DNA from: Ilyonectria destructans
Taxonomy: Eukaryota; Ascomycota; Sordariomycetes; Hypocreales; Nectriaceae
Reading direction: 5' to 3'
Assembly: GCA_020740775.1 (NCBI GenBank)
Contig: JAHEWK010000039.1
Span: 124,001 to 188,000, forward strand
Length of the DNA: 64,000 nt
Shown: piece by piece, positions 33,262 through 43,872 of the stretch
Layout: every line of letters begins with the position of its first letter
How positions within the stretch are numbered: the stretch's first letter is position 1
Notes under the pieces: generated by a model
Told to the model about the DNA's origin: nothing
The model's input: only the letters and a program-made list of their open reading frames with translations
Databases searched by the model: none
Program-made: the position numbers and the translations under genes

Positions 33262-33805
33262 ATTCGCGCCTTGAGGAAGCCCCCTGACGAAGTTGAGAAC
33301 TAAATTGTCATTGGTTGACGGATCGACGGATCTCGCGAACACTGTAGCTTGCAGGGCTCCAAAATTTCTCAGCACATCGAACGCACACCAGGCCCAGAAT
33401 GCCCTCCCTTCGATGGACATTTCATGCTTTGTACGAATCAAACTTAATCTGCCAGCTCCAACGATGCACACTTCGCCATCCAGTTGCACTAGTCCAGCTG
33501 GCTGCAGCGTTTTTATCCAGCCCATGGCATCATCCGTCTTCCAGTCTTTCTCCCTGTCGAGAAAGTCTACTCTGACACGTTCGCCGCTCGGTAGGAAAGT
33601 CTCAAACGCTCCCGCTTGGATCCAGTGTTGCTAATAATATAAACAATACGTATATTGGCAATATGGACACCTCGCAATATTATTGTATTGTCAAGAGGTG
33701 CATATTGTATTACGCCATATGACATTGTTCCATATCATATTGTATTGCCAAGAACCCAATATATTGCCAGTTGTGGCAATATATCCAATATATTGCACGT
33801 GACGT

Positions 33806-35989
33806 TCATAATCCAACAACCGACGCGGAAACATCGTCACCTTTAAAATCTCGTATCCCAGACCATGACTTCAAGCACTCCAGCGCTTCAATCACATCAC
33901 TCCCAAGTCGATTTCGACGATCCGTAATGGTTATCTTTGCCCCAGAGAAGAGCCGCTCAGGCTCAGCAGACATTGCAGGAATTGATAGAATGTCCACGGC
34001 CATTTTGCTCAGGCTGGGGTAGTTTTTCTGCTGCGTCTCCTCTAGCCACCATGCAAGGGCGCTTGTAAAGCCATAAACCCGTTCAGACTTACAATAACGC
34101 TCGTACTCGTCCGTGATGAGCGATGGCTGTAGATGCTTGTTCCTCCAACTCAAGAACTCGTTCGTAGTCGTCGACGGGGCCTCGCAGGAAGGGAGAGGTG
34201 ATTCCACCGGTTTATATTCGTCCCACAACGTCTGAATCAACTTCTTTGACGACTCAACCCAGTCTTCTTTCCAGTTTTCCTGTATGTAGTGCCATTTATG
34301 CGAAGGGTGGAGCACGATAGCGGCAACGTAGGCAGGCGATTCATCAGTAAGACGATAATACTTGTCCAACTTCGCCCAGCCCGAGTTGTACATTGGTCCC
34401 ATCATTGGGTCGTCAATATGTGCCTCCTTGCCTGCTTCAAATTGTGCGAGTATGAAGTCCATAGCCAGGAGGACATTGTCGAGAGTTGCAAACGATGACT
34501 CGAGGGCCTTGGTAGCCATTTTCAGCTTCTCCAGAAAGGACTTGATCTTCTCGAGGATGATCCAGTCCCCCGCACAGAGCTCGTCTCCAGCGCAATCCGC
34601 TTCCATCCATTTGTTGAAGTAGTCGTCAATTGCCTCTCTAAGGTTCAAGGCCGCCCGCAGCATGGTATACCACGAACTCCATCTTGTGTCATTGTCTCTC
34701 GCAAGCTTACGGTTGTGGCTAAGAACAAGAAACCTTTGGCTGCGCTGAACACTCCGTTGGATGAAAACGACGAAGTTATGAAGCTTTCCAAGGGGACCTT
34801 TTTGCCGCCACGCCTTAATCTCTTTCAATGTCACGTTATCCCCAGGCTCGCCGTGTTGGAGTTTTTCATTGTCGGTGACAAAGAGAAAGGCCTTCACGGC
34901 GAGGTTGATAATATGACCTTGGCATCGGAGTCTGTGGGTTTTTGGGTCATATTGAACGTCAAATCGACGCAACAGACCTATGAATGTTAGGACCAGTGAG
35001 AAGAAACAAAGAGGTCGTGCTAACCGAGAGAAAGGGATCTCATCATTGTGTCATTGTTGCCTGCATTATCCATCACGAAGTATCCAATCTTGGAAGCAAA
35101 GCCCCACTCATCCACCACTTCCAAAACTGCCGCAGCGAGGTGAGACCCGTCGTGCTCACTGTCGATGTCTTTCAAGGCCAAAGTATGGTGTTCCAGCTGG
35201 CCGTCTTTCCGTGACATAGTGAGCGACTATGCCTAAGATGGCCAAAGAGTTGGGGGAAGTCCAAAGATCGCAGCTGATATGAATTATTGACTTTGCCGAC
35301 TGTATGCGCTGCTTGACCTTCTCTTTCTGAGTGTGATACTGCCGCATAATCCATTTCTTGATGGTCTCATGCGTGTCTGGAAGCCAAGTATCGATATCGG
35401 TATTGAGATACGCCAGGAGCGCTCGAAACTCGGGGCATTCTACGAGCCGAAATGGGAGAGAACACGCCGCAATGAACCGTACGTATAACGCTTCGAGTCG
35501 GTCTGGGTCGATCGAGTCTCCAGATTGATCGTTGAGACGGCGGCGTTTTCGGGGATTCTCCTCGGCCGAAAGACGAGCTTGTTCAAGAATAGTCCGGATA
35601 TTGGTCACCTTGGCTGTTCGTGGCGCGCCTTTGGGGAGACCGTGACCTTCAGGAGGAGGGTCCGTTAGGTGCTTGGCCGGAGCCGCTGTTCCACCAGAAC
35701 AGGAATACGTCTTGTCGCAATGCTTGCAGCGCCATTCCTCCTTTCCTGTCCGTTGATTGTAGTATCTCGTCTCTCTCCCCTCGTCTGGCATATGAGAGAA
35801 GACCCATGATGTTCTTGGCTTAGCAGATGAGGACGTGGAGGCCGTGGGAGCTCGCGACGATTGGCATTGAGAGGTTTGGCTCTCGTCTGGGTCACGCAAT
35901 TGCTGGCTGGAGAGCTCCGAAATGTCGTCCGATATCGACGAAGCTTTTCGTTGCGACGTTTGAACAAAATGAAGGCGTTGTTGAGGCAT
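33806..35989 (-). pseudogene. hAT transposase with BED finger (single frameshift)
   Basis: It starts MPQQRLHFVQTSQRK at 35989. A BED-type finger is visible (TRYYNQRTGKEEWRCKHCDK ... H), then the hAT core (IIHISCDLWTSPN, GYFVMDNAGNNDTMM), an intron 34978-35024 (47 nt, GTTAGC...CATAG), RCQGHIINLAVKAFL, and the C-terminal dimerisation domain (MAVDILSIPAMSAEPERLFS). Near 35215 the frame shifts by one base between HYVTE and DGQLEHHTLAL. Otherwise it appears complete, so inactivation is recent or is a sequence error. The ATG lies inside the target duplication of the nested element. Confidence 0.8.
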
Positions 35990-35993
35990 TGGG

Positions 35994-37289
35994 CTAACAA
36001 TCAAGCTCGAACTTGACAATTCTCAATCAAGTTCGACTTCTCGTCAAGTCAAGTTCTCAAGTCAAGTTTAAGGGTTGTCGTCAATCAATCAAGTTAAAGG
36101 AGTGTCAAGTTGTCAAGTACTTGACGTCAATAATTACCCGCTATAGGGTAGGCTGGATTTAGTATAGCGTAGGCAGGTTTTAGGTACTACTTATTTAGGA
36201 AGGGCTAGGAGAGGGAAACGTAAACAGCTTAGCGCAATGGCCCTATAGGTGGTATCCCCCCAAAAACAAAATAAAATCCTCCTCCTACTCCATCAAATAT
36301 CTATTAACAACGTGTCGAATCGACGCGTTATTATATCGCTACACGCGTTCTGGGGCCAAAGTCGGCCATCAAGTACTCGAAGCTTATCTTCGATGTCTTC
36401 TTCGAGGCAATCTACCGATCTAAACGAGCCGATATCGTCGACCGAGCAAACGTCAGATGAAGAGCAACCTCTCCATCGATCTACCTGCCCTCCACACACT
36501 CTCTCGTTCCCAATTGACTAGGGAGTGCTTCGGCGGCTCGATGGCACGATTCTCAAGGGTATACAGTATCGCATACGGGACAAGAGGAGCGTGGGCAGAC
36601 GAGTAAAGGTCTCGTGGATTCAAGGAGAAGTGGTGGAAGCGAGAGGATTGGATAAAGACAGCAGAGAAGGAGCTCAGTGTATATTACGATCGTTTCGCTG
36701 CAGTCACGGTGGCCACTGAGCACGTCAACCAAGGCGAGACCTCTTCTCCTTCTTCCTCACCGACGATTGATGACGAATATGATGCTTGGGGCCATACAAC
36801 AGATCGACCACGCCGTGGCAAGAGGAGGAAGGTGGAGACTGAGTGGGAGATCTGGATAAAGTAGGTGCCGTCGAAGGATGACATGAGCGTTAAGAATCCT
36901 CTGGCGTGGTGGGTGGACCGACGCCACGCATGGCCTATTCTCAGCAAACTTGCTCTTAACATCTTCAGCACGCCAGCGATGAGCGCAGAGCCAGAGCGCG
37001 TATTCTCTGACGGTAGTGAGCTCATTACGGACAAGCGCAACGGCCTCGGCGATGACACAGTTGAAGCTGAGATGATACAGAAGAACTGGGTTACTTCAAA
37101 GATCTTTTGCGGGATTGCTACACCAAGAGGTCTATACAAATTACCTGATTAGGCATAGTACATCAAGTACTTGACAAGTTGTCAATCAAGCTCGCTGATT
37201 AGTCAAGTCAAGCTTCAATCGAGCTGAGATAGGTTCAATCAATCGAGTTTGAGGGCCAAAATTGAACTTGATTGATTGTTAGCCACACT
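35994..37289 (+). mobile_element. Nested hAT derivative (1.3 kb)
   Basis: It is flanked by GCATTGGG (35986-35993 and 37290-37297). Both ends contain GCTAACAATCAA, inverted, with many TCAAGT/ACTTGA repeats inward (TCAAGTACTTGAC is itself palindromic). The right end extends AGTGTG beyond the left one, so the left tip may be trimmed. The interior retains a hAT C-terminal fragment. It sits in the 5' leader of the larger hAT's transposase. Confidence 0.75.
36865..37152 (+). pseudogene. hAT transposase C-terminal dimerisation fragment
   Basis: SVKNPLAWWVDRRHAWPILS, ALNIFSTPAMSAEPERVFSD and ITDKRNGLGDDTVEAEMIQK form the hAT dimerisation domain. The family differs from the host hAT (LSIPAMSAEPERLFSGAKIT). 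A short upstream frame (36249-36521) may be its N-terminus, and the middle is deleted. The nested element is therefore non-autonomous. Confidence 0.75.
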
Positions 37290-37659
37290 GCATTGGGGTT
37301 CGCTCTACTTGCATTTGGAGTGTCAGCAAGGTGGTTGCGGAAGGTCAGTGTTGGGCGACTGCCACCCTATAGGCCTGGTTGACACCTCAGGACACGTTTT
37401 TGCACGCGTCATCGCGTGTCAGTCGGTCAAATTGTCAACAAACAAACAAGTTTTGCTGCCAAGCGACCAGCCAATACAAACAATATATTGCCAATATGGG
37501 CATCACTGTATTGTATTGTCACAATATGACAACCTCCATATTGTATTGGTACAATACGGGCGGGGTGCATATTATATCGTATGTATTGCAATATATTGTT
37601 TTATTGCCATATTATTAGCAACACTGCTTGGATCTCCGCCTCTACTGCATCCTCACAAC

Positions 37660-37827
37660 CATACATGGGCATCCTGTTTAACATGTTAAGAAATCCCTTA
37701 ACATGTTATAACAGAATAACATATTAGTATAAGGGTCTTAACAGGATAACAGAATAACAGAATAAAAAGAATATTAACATGATAACAGAACAAGCAACAG
37801 AATAACAGAACAAGATGCCCATGTATG
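37660..37827. mobile_element. 168-bp hAT-type MITE
   Basis: The ends are CATACATGGGCATCCTGTTT and, inverted, CATACATGGGCATCTTGTTC. CTCACAAC flanks both sides (37652-37659 and 37828-37835). The interior is built of AATAACAGAATAACAG-type repeats and is non-coding. The tip CATACATGGGCAT resembles CATACTTGGGCAT of the 826-bp elements, suggesting related transposases. Confidence 0.88.
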
Positions 37828-38420
37828 CTCACAACTTAGGACTGACAGCCCTCGAGTAGCAGCTAACATCTGTTCCTCATTTGGAAAGTCTAGCCGGCAC
37901 GATTCGAAGTCTGACCTTCAGCGGCAGGAGGTTGACCAGTGACACCAAAGCCGTTGACAAGGGTGGGAGAATTATAAGCACCGAGGAGTTCCTCGACTAT
38001 GACGTAGAGCGCCGACGGGGAAGGGATGAGTGCCGTCAGCAATTCTCAAAACACAACTCGAGAGGGAATTATAGTCCTCAAAGGAACATACACTGAGCCC
38101 ATAATATACTTGCAGCATCTTATATGGATTATCACTTTTGGTGGAGAGCTCGCTCTTAAACCAGGGCACAAAAAAGCAAAGCGAGCCCTGGACATGGGGA
38201 CTGGTACACAGGAATGTGGGCAATTGACTATGGCAAGCAACCCCTAGCGAGCCCCCGGACGAGTGCATCTTAGCTGGCCTTGAAAACAGCCGAAGCGTTC
38301 CCTGCTGCCGAGGGTGCGCCTCACAGTGAGGCTCACACAAAAGCTCCTTGTCAACGAACTGACTCTAATGAAATGCCATAGGTTATCGGCGTTGATCTCA
38401 GCCCCATCCAACCATCATGG

Positions 38421-40219
38421 ATGGATGGATTTTATTTCGCCCGGGGGGACACACCCCAGAGGGCCTTTGCGCTAAGCTATTTTCGTTTCGTACGGTTCTT
38501 CCATAATCACCCGAAGCCCCACAATTTCACTTTACTGACTGTTCCAATCTGATGTATATGCAGTGACAGGCCTGCTTGAAGGCCAATTTCTCCAAGTGTT
38601 CAGCATCCTATCCTCAGCAGCTGAAGCACGGTCTGCCAAAATGAGACTGTATGATGTTAGTAGGATTCAATCTGAATAGTTAGTGTGCCTGAGGCTTCTG
38701 GTCCATGTCAAGCCTCCCCGTTGCAATGGCAAATTTGATCGTCGCCCGTACTGCCCGCATGTCTGGCGCCCATTTGTCACCGTCAGACGCCGCCTTTCCT
38801 CCCAGGAAGTATGATAGGTTTCCCATCTTTGTCTGTGAGCATCGCAGCATGCCTTCTCGTTGCGCGGTCCATTTTGTGCAGCGGAATAGGAAGTGTTCCA
38901 CTGTCTCTGATGCTTGCCCGCATTCGCAAGTGTCCGATTCCATTGCTCCTATCTTGCACAGAAAGCTGTTAAGTCTCGCCATTCCGGTGCGGAGCTGCGA
39001 CAGTACGTCTGCTTCCTTCCTCTTCAGCGGGTCATATAGAGTACGGGTATGCTTGCTTGGCAGTGCCGTGTCTATCTGCTTCGAGTATTTCCCGACTCTT
39101 TCTGGTAGTGTTCTTGTTTGCCGCTGCTTGGTTATCGCTAGTCTTATCCTTGTGGATCTTGCTAGATGTGGTGGCACGTCTGGTCTGCATTCTCCTTCTG
39201 TGGCCTTCCGCGCTGCTGCTTTGGCTTTTGTTCCCAGCGCGAAATCCTCTTCTCCTGCTGGAACCCACAACATCCGGAGAGAGTGGCCCTCGTCTTCGAG
39301 ACGCTTGATATGGTCGTATATTTGCCGTATGATCTGTTGGCCGGATTGTTGTCGTGGCCGCCGTATGATCAAGTATTGATTTGTATTCTCAGAGAAAATA
39401 TCTCGTAGAGGTGGCAGCACGTCTACCTACATAGACCCTCTACCTTGCATCCCCTTCGATCCTATTCCGCTCCTTGTGCGGGGCACGACGGTTCGCAAGT
39501 CAATACCAGTTTGCTCCTTAAGCCTACTCCAACAGACAACTTGGAGGCTCCATCCTCGATGGCCACCTTCAAGGTTCTATCCTCTCCGCAGACCGACACG
39601 CGCGTCCGTCCTCTCGAGCCATATAGAACGTGTCGTAACTGCGATCCGCCCATCCAGTCTTCCGTCGCGTCCATTATATGCTGCGCCCCGCAGATTGTCA
39701 GATCTGTTTCGCGCTACCTCGCAAGATCTCTCTTGCAAGGCCGTCCGTGTCTCGCAGGAGTTCGTCCACTTGTATCCCCTCTGTAACCGGAACAGCCAAG
39801 CGACACAGTGTCGCCTCTCCTACTAACCAAGGTGCTTCGTCGTTCTCTGGGCGGGCTTGAGGGCGTCGCTTCTTATCGCTCGTTTTCGCTGTGATTGTCC
39901 ACGCTCCTACCTCTGTCTCGACGCACCTGATCCCCTTTCGACAGAGCAGCCCGAAAGCACCCCAAGGGTGTCCTATTCCATGACCCGTCTGTCCATCGAT
40001 TGTAGGCTCGGTTTCGCGGTCGTGGGTCGGATGGTTTTTAAAGTGTTCCCTTGTGGCTTGTGGGTGGTAGGGCTCGCAAGCCCTCCATGCAACCGTAGCC
40101 CAAACCAGCGGACAAATGCTGGCTTGTAGTGACTCTTCTTAGCTCTACAAATGCCCCCAGGCAAAGGCATTCGCAGGTTCCCAGCCAGCACCGCGTGGAG
40201 GTGAGAGTCGTCGCCGGCC
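38421..40219 (-). mobile_element. 5'-truncated LINE (1.8 kb) with target duplication
   Basis: The open frame 39420-38680 carries the LINE C-terminal region (SQLRTGMARLNSFLCKIGA, CECGQASETVEHFLFRC). Upstream frames to about 40200 are broken by stops. The 3' end is GGGCGAAATAAAA followed by CCAT repeats. CCAACCATCATGG flanks both ends (38408-38420 and 40220-40232), as expected of target-primed insertion. It is the same family as the LINE at the left edge of the window. Confidence 0.8.
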
Positions 40220-40423
40220 CCAACCATCATGGTGAGAACAGTGGCCCACCCAAAGAATCGCTGCCACGTACTAAGTTATGACTAAGGGTACCTCCTAACT
40301 GCCAATTCGAGATTGATGACCTCGAAAAGGATTGGACCTGGACTCGATGTCTCCAACGCGTCGTTGCGTGATGTCTCCTACATTTGAACACAGCTCCCGA
40401 GACTCGTATATATGGAACTTTGC

Positions 40424-41033
40424 CTAACGAACTCCTGGCCCTGGATCGACTTGTCTGTTTGGAATGAAAATCGACTTGCACAATGGGCAGTCGACATGGC
40501 GTTTCTGTAACCAAGAGTCGATGCAACTCGTATGGAAGACATGTTTACATTTCAATCGTCGGACATCATCCTGATCCATGAGAACTTCGAGGCAAATTGC
40601 ACTGCACTGATGTCAGCATTGGTAGGAAAAGCCTCACTTCAACTTGGAACCTACCAGACTTCAACTGAGCTGGACTGCGCTGAGGCCCAACTCGCCTGCC
40701 TCTTTAACCCCTTGACCTCCTTGTACTTCTGCGATGGGTCTGCCTCATTCAGCGTCTGTAGGTTGATTCTCTCCTTTTGTACACCTTCTGCAGTCTCGAC
40801 GTCTGTCTGAGGTTGGCGATGATGGCGTCGGAGCTTGACCAGATGGCTTCGGTCATTAGCATGGGCATGAATTGCAACAAGAAGGCAAGAATCACGTACG
40901 TGATGAGGAATATGAACGCTAAAAAAAAGAAGCTTCCGCCAAACGCGACAAAGAACCACGGCGTTTTTGACATGGTAGTCCCATCAGCGTAATCGCTCTG
41001 GGTTGTCGAATTGCCTTTGGGAATGTAGTTCAT
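40424..41033 (-). CDS. Membrane-anchored RING-H2 finger protein (E3 ligase-like)
   Basis: It starts MNYIPKGNSTTQSDY at 41033. One transmembrane helix follows (FFFLAFIFLITYVILAFLLQ). The C-terminal exon after a 53-nt intron (40602-40654) gives VCAICLEVLMDQDDVRRLKC KHVFHTSCIDSWLQKRHVDC PLCKS (split for length), a complete C3H2C3 RING. Such proteins are E2-dependent ubiquitin ligases at endomembranes. Between the helix and the RING the reading frame must change once (near 40790-40830), by a small intron or a frameshift that I could not resolve. If it is a frameshift the gene is a pseudogene. Confidence 0.65.
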
Positions 41034-41641
41034 GGACCGTTATGTTCTTGGAGTACTTATTGTCAAAATTCCAGTCACGTTCACTGGAAACGCTGAGCCA
41101 TGGGTGGTCTGTCTAGTCTCATAAATTTATCTTGTTTCAGGGCCCGGCCAAATGCCTTGATCGTAAGTTCCGCCACTAACTCATCACGGCGTACTGGGTC
41201 ACATGGGTGGCCTGACCAAGGATCATGACGCCACCCGATATTGCGGCTTTTGTGTTTTTCCACGCCCAATAGGAATGATATGCCGGTGCCACATGCGTGC
41301 ATTGTGCGGGGCTTCCGCGCAAATGCGTCAGGGTGACGTAATGAAGGAGGTCGTGTTGCCACGCCCTCCCATCCGCGAGAAGACTGCCCATTGAACTAGT
41401 CAATTCTACAGTACAGTACGAGACCCCGAGAAACGCATCCGAAGTTTCGAAATTCTATTAAATCAGGGCCGTCATAGTTGTCATGGTCGTCATAGTGGGG
41501 CAGCGTCACAAAGAACATGTGAAATTGACGTCACTGGCCCGGAGCCCCGTCATCACCTCGGAGCAGTGTCTACAAACAAAAGGTTATATTCCCGTCTAGC
41601 CCGTCAATCGGAATTGCGAGAACAAGAAGACTCCAGCCAAT
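41034..41641. other. Intergenic region
   Basis: No gene is supported. GTCATAGTTGTCATGGTCGT repeats lie near 41470-41495. It presumably holds the divergent promoters of the RING gene and the former monooxygenase gene. Confidence 0.4.
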
Positions 41642-42190
41642 ATGTCTTCGAAAGCCTCTGTGCAGAATCCCCTGTTGCACCCGCTCCTCTTTCTGTACCA
41701 ACTGCTCCAATGGCTGACAGACAAGCTGCTATCACCGCAATCGCCTCTGTCGAATTCAAATCTACGCAGGCCAAATATTGCAGCAATTAGTGCTGGAATT
41801 ACCGGTGTGACTTCCGCAGCTCATTGCATCGGTCATGGGTTTGATGTCATTTTCGAGGGCGGCTTGAAGGACCAAGTGGGTGGAATCTGGACGGTACGTG
41901 CCCTCTCCCACTAAATTATCGTGCCAATTCTAACAACTCCGTCTCCATTCTCCAGAGTCAATGAAACCTCAGGTTTACAGATTCACTCTTTGATGTACCG
42001 CTTTCACCCCTCCAACAGATGGGATCGCGGATATCCCAACCGTCAGGAAATTCTCAGTCAGGTACAGCAGCTTTGGCACAGGCTTCGAAATCGATCGACC
42101 AATCGATTTGATCGTCGATCGGGTGGTAAGTCGGAGAGGTGCCGGGTATACCGCCCTGGATACTGCGTCCGAGTGGATCCTAACACATGA
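41642..42190 (+). pseudogene. Flavin-containing monooxygenase relic (N-terminal part)
   Basis: Starting MSSKASVQNPLLHP it reads RRPNIAAISAGITGVTSAAH, where the FAD-binding GxGxxG is degraded to SAGITG, then FEGGLKDQVGGIWT. After an intron (donor GTACGT at about 41893, acceptor CTCCAG at about 41956) come VNETSGLQIHSLMYRFHPSN and GYPNRQEILSQ. The join across the intron is out of frame by eye, and after about 42100 the similarity dissolves. The NADPH-binding and C-terminal parts are absent. It is a truncated pseudogene of an FMO-type oxidase. Confidence 0.75.
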
Positions 42191-43065
42191 GCGTGTCCCA
42201 CACGACAAACGCCATTGGTGGAGAGACATTGCATGCTTCCTATTCAGGATTCTGCGGGTTCGAAGCTGACCGGTCCGTGAGGCTCTGTCTCTGGAACCTC
42301 AATTCCCGGTAGCTGTTGACTTTCTTACTGTAGTTTCGTCGTCACCAGAAATGGAGAGGGACTCATCAGTGGGTAGATGATACACCATTCGGATCACGCA
42401 TACGACGCCATAGTGTGGCAATGGCTTTATGCCAGCGGTTCCAGAGTAAAGCGGACATTAATCACCTTTCTTCCTCTTGGTCTCCACAAATGAAGGCAAG
42501 TTCTTTGGCTCATGGGCAAAGTCATAATGAGGACTACCTTTGATCATTCGATCGTTGATCGATATCGATCGATTGAAGGTCCTGATCGATATAAATCGAT
42601 CGATCAGAGCTCACAGTCGATCGATTCGATCGATTTCGAAGCTTGCTCCCATCTCCCATCTCCCATCTCCCATCTCCCATCTCCCATCTCCCATCTTCCA
42701 TCACAGAAATTATCCGTAGATTTCTCAACTCTTCCACTCGTGCGCCTCCTAACTCTTGTCTCAAAATCCCCACCCAGAAGTTAGGTCCAGCTACATACTC
42801 TCCATTCTTCACTCGTATACATTCTTAAGCAAATTATGCTATATCCCAATTTCCAAACTGTGAAAATAAATCCGCAAAATCATCTGCACGGTTTTGTCCA
42901 CTGGCCGCTAGCGATCCAAGCTCCTCAAGCTTTGCCGATGCTTGAATTAAGCCAAGAGGGGATATTCGCACAATTTCTGTGGCTAGCAGCTTCAGTGTTT
43001 CTGCACTCACATATAAATCTCTCCTACATTGAAGTTAGCCATGGTCTCCAGCGTTTGAGCGTCAC
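42191..43065. repeat. GATC-rich stretch and 7-bp minisatellite
   Basis: From about 42540 to 42645 the sequence is crowded with GATCGAT/ATCGAT palindromes. It is followed by about seven CTCCCAT units (42646-42697). No gene is supported in the rest of this gap. Confidence 0.7.
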
Positions 43066-43554
43066 CTACACGAGAGTGTCGGCTCTATTTGGGAAGGCAA
43101 TAGCCAGAAGCAGAGAGCCGTTCGTTAAAAGAGTCCAACGCCTGGCAATGCGCCTGCTCCATTTGATTTCTGACCTCTGAGCTGCTGACATACTTTCTTG
43201 GTGTATTTTGATAGTGATGCTAGCATTCCGCTTGCCTTGGTTTTCGTCTAAGCGGCGAGTCCGCCTGTCGCTTTTAATCACCTCATCGAAACGATCCAAA
43301 ATATTTGGGAGCCGAATCCAGACGAGTCTTACAAGTTGACGCTCCATGGTGCTACTTGTAATCATATATTCAACGTATTTGAACACATTTGTCACCTGCA
43401 CGTCTTGGTGCGTGATGCCGGCAGGTAAAGATGTGTTGTGTAGTAATGAAGTCCAAAACTCGCAAATGTCCTGGCTGCGACTGAGAAAAACACGGATGCC
43501 ATTTTCATCTACCCTTTGCCCCACATGAACCAACAACGGGTACATCACGCCCAT
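43066..43554 (-). CDS. Hypothetical protein
   Basis: A single exon of 162 residues starts MGVMYPLLVHVGQRVDENGI. It looks folded, with hydrophobic and charged residues alternating (VFKYVEYMITSSTMERQLVR, LVWIRLPNILDRFDEVIKSD) and a basic middle (RRTRRLDENQGKR). No domain is recognised. No intron is needed and there are no repeats. It may be real, but an alternative is a remnant of a larger gene. Confidence 0.45.
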   Translation of the reverse strand: MGVMYPLLVHVGQRVDENGIRVFLSRSQDICEFWTSLLHNTSLPAGITHQDVQVTNVFKYVEYMITSSTMERQLVRLVWIRLPNILDRFDEVIKSDRRTRRLDENQGKRNASITIKIHQESMSAAQRSEIKWSRRIARRWTLLTNGSLLLAIAFPNRADTLV

Positions 43555-43872
43555 CGATGGTTGGCCATGCCAAAACTCTATCTTGGCGTACTCCGTAACA
43601 ACATGTAGACCCCTAAGTTCTTAAAGGGGGGTGCACAACTGTCGCGTGACTTACTGCTATGCTTGGAAAGCTCCGTAGCCCGAACTCGTGACATAGCAGT
43701 TCAGCAGTACCACAATTCACCACATAATGGCATCGTGCTTATCAGGACGCCTCGCCAGAGATCTACATCTGGTATTAAGGGGCTATTAATAGGCGATCAC
43801 AATGCCTCTCCTCATCTCCTCTCCGCAGTATTTCACATGTTCGCGTTGGAGAATTCCAGTGTGAGGATAACC

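Larger units (their letters stand above)
33623..37626 (-). mobile_element. Complete hAT transposon (4.0 kb)
   Basis: The left end is CAGTGTTGCTAATAATATA and the right end is the inverted form ATTATTAGCAACACTG. CTTGGATC flanks both ends (33615-33622 and 37627-37634). Subterminal regions contain repeated CAATATATTGCCA-type motifs, the usual binding sites of hAT transposases. It carries a transposase gene on the minus strand and a second, nested hAT. It interrupts the MerB pseudogene. Confidence 0.92.
32243..38045 (-). pseudogene. Thioredoxin-like/MerB (organomercurial lyase-like) fusion, cut by three transposons
   Basis: Exonic pieces on the minus strand are 38045-37836, 37651-37635, 33614-33270 and 32427-32243; each break is a transposon flanked by an 8-bp duplication. 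The order is: LLGAYNSPTLVNGFGVTG then, after a frameshift near 37905, CRLDFPNEEQMLAATRG (pattern of a DUF2703/thioredoxin-like domain); then AEIQAGAFETFLPSGERV; then EGRAFWAWCAFDVLRNFGAL, the MerB core; then, after a one-base loss near 32430, STVFMKDPLAG, EWCPKVNCF and SAEAWIEENGITG at the MerB C-terminus. MerB cleaves carbon-mercury bonds; the Cys of WCAFD and WCPKVNCF would be in the mercury-binding region. The function is certainly lost. The 5' end is undefined. Confidence 0.75.

Noticed and set aside
41081..41362. 93-codon minus-strand ORF
   Set aside because: No recognisable motif, overlapping ORFs in other frames, and it lies in the divergent promoter interval.
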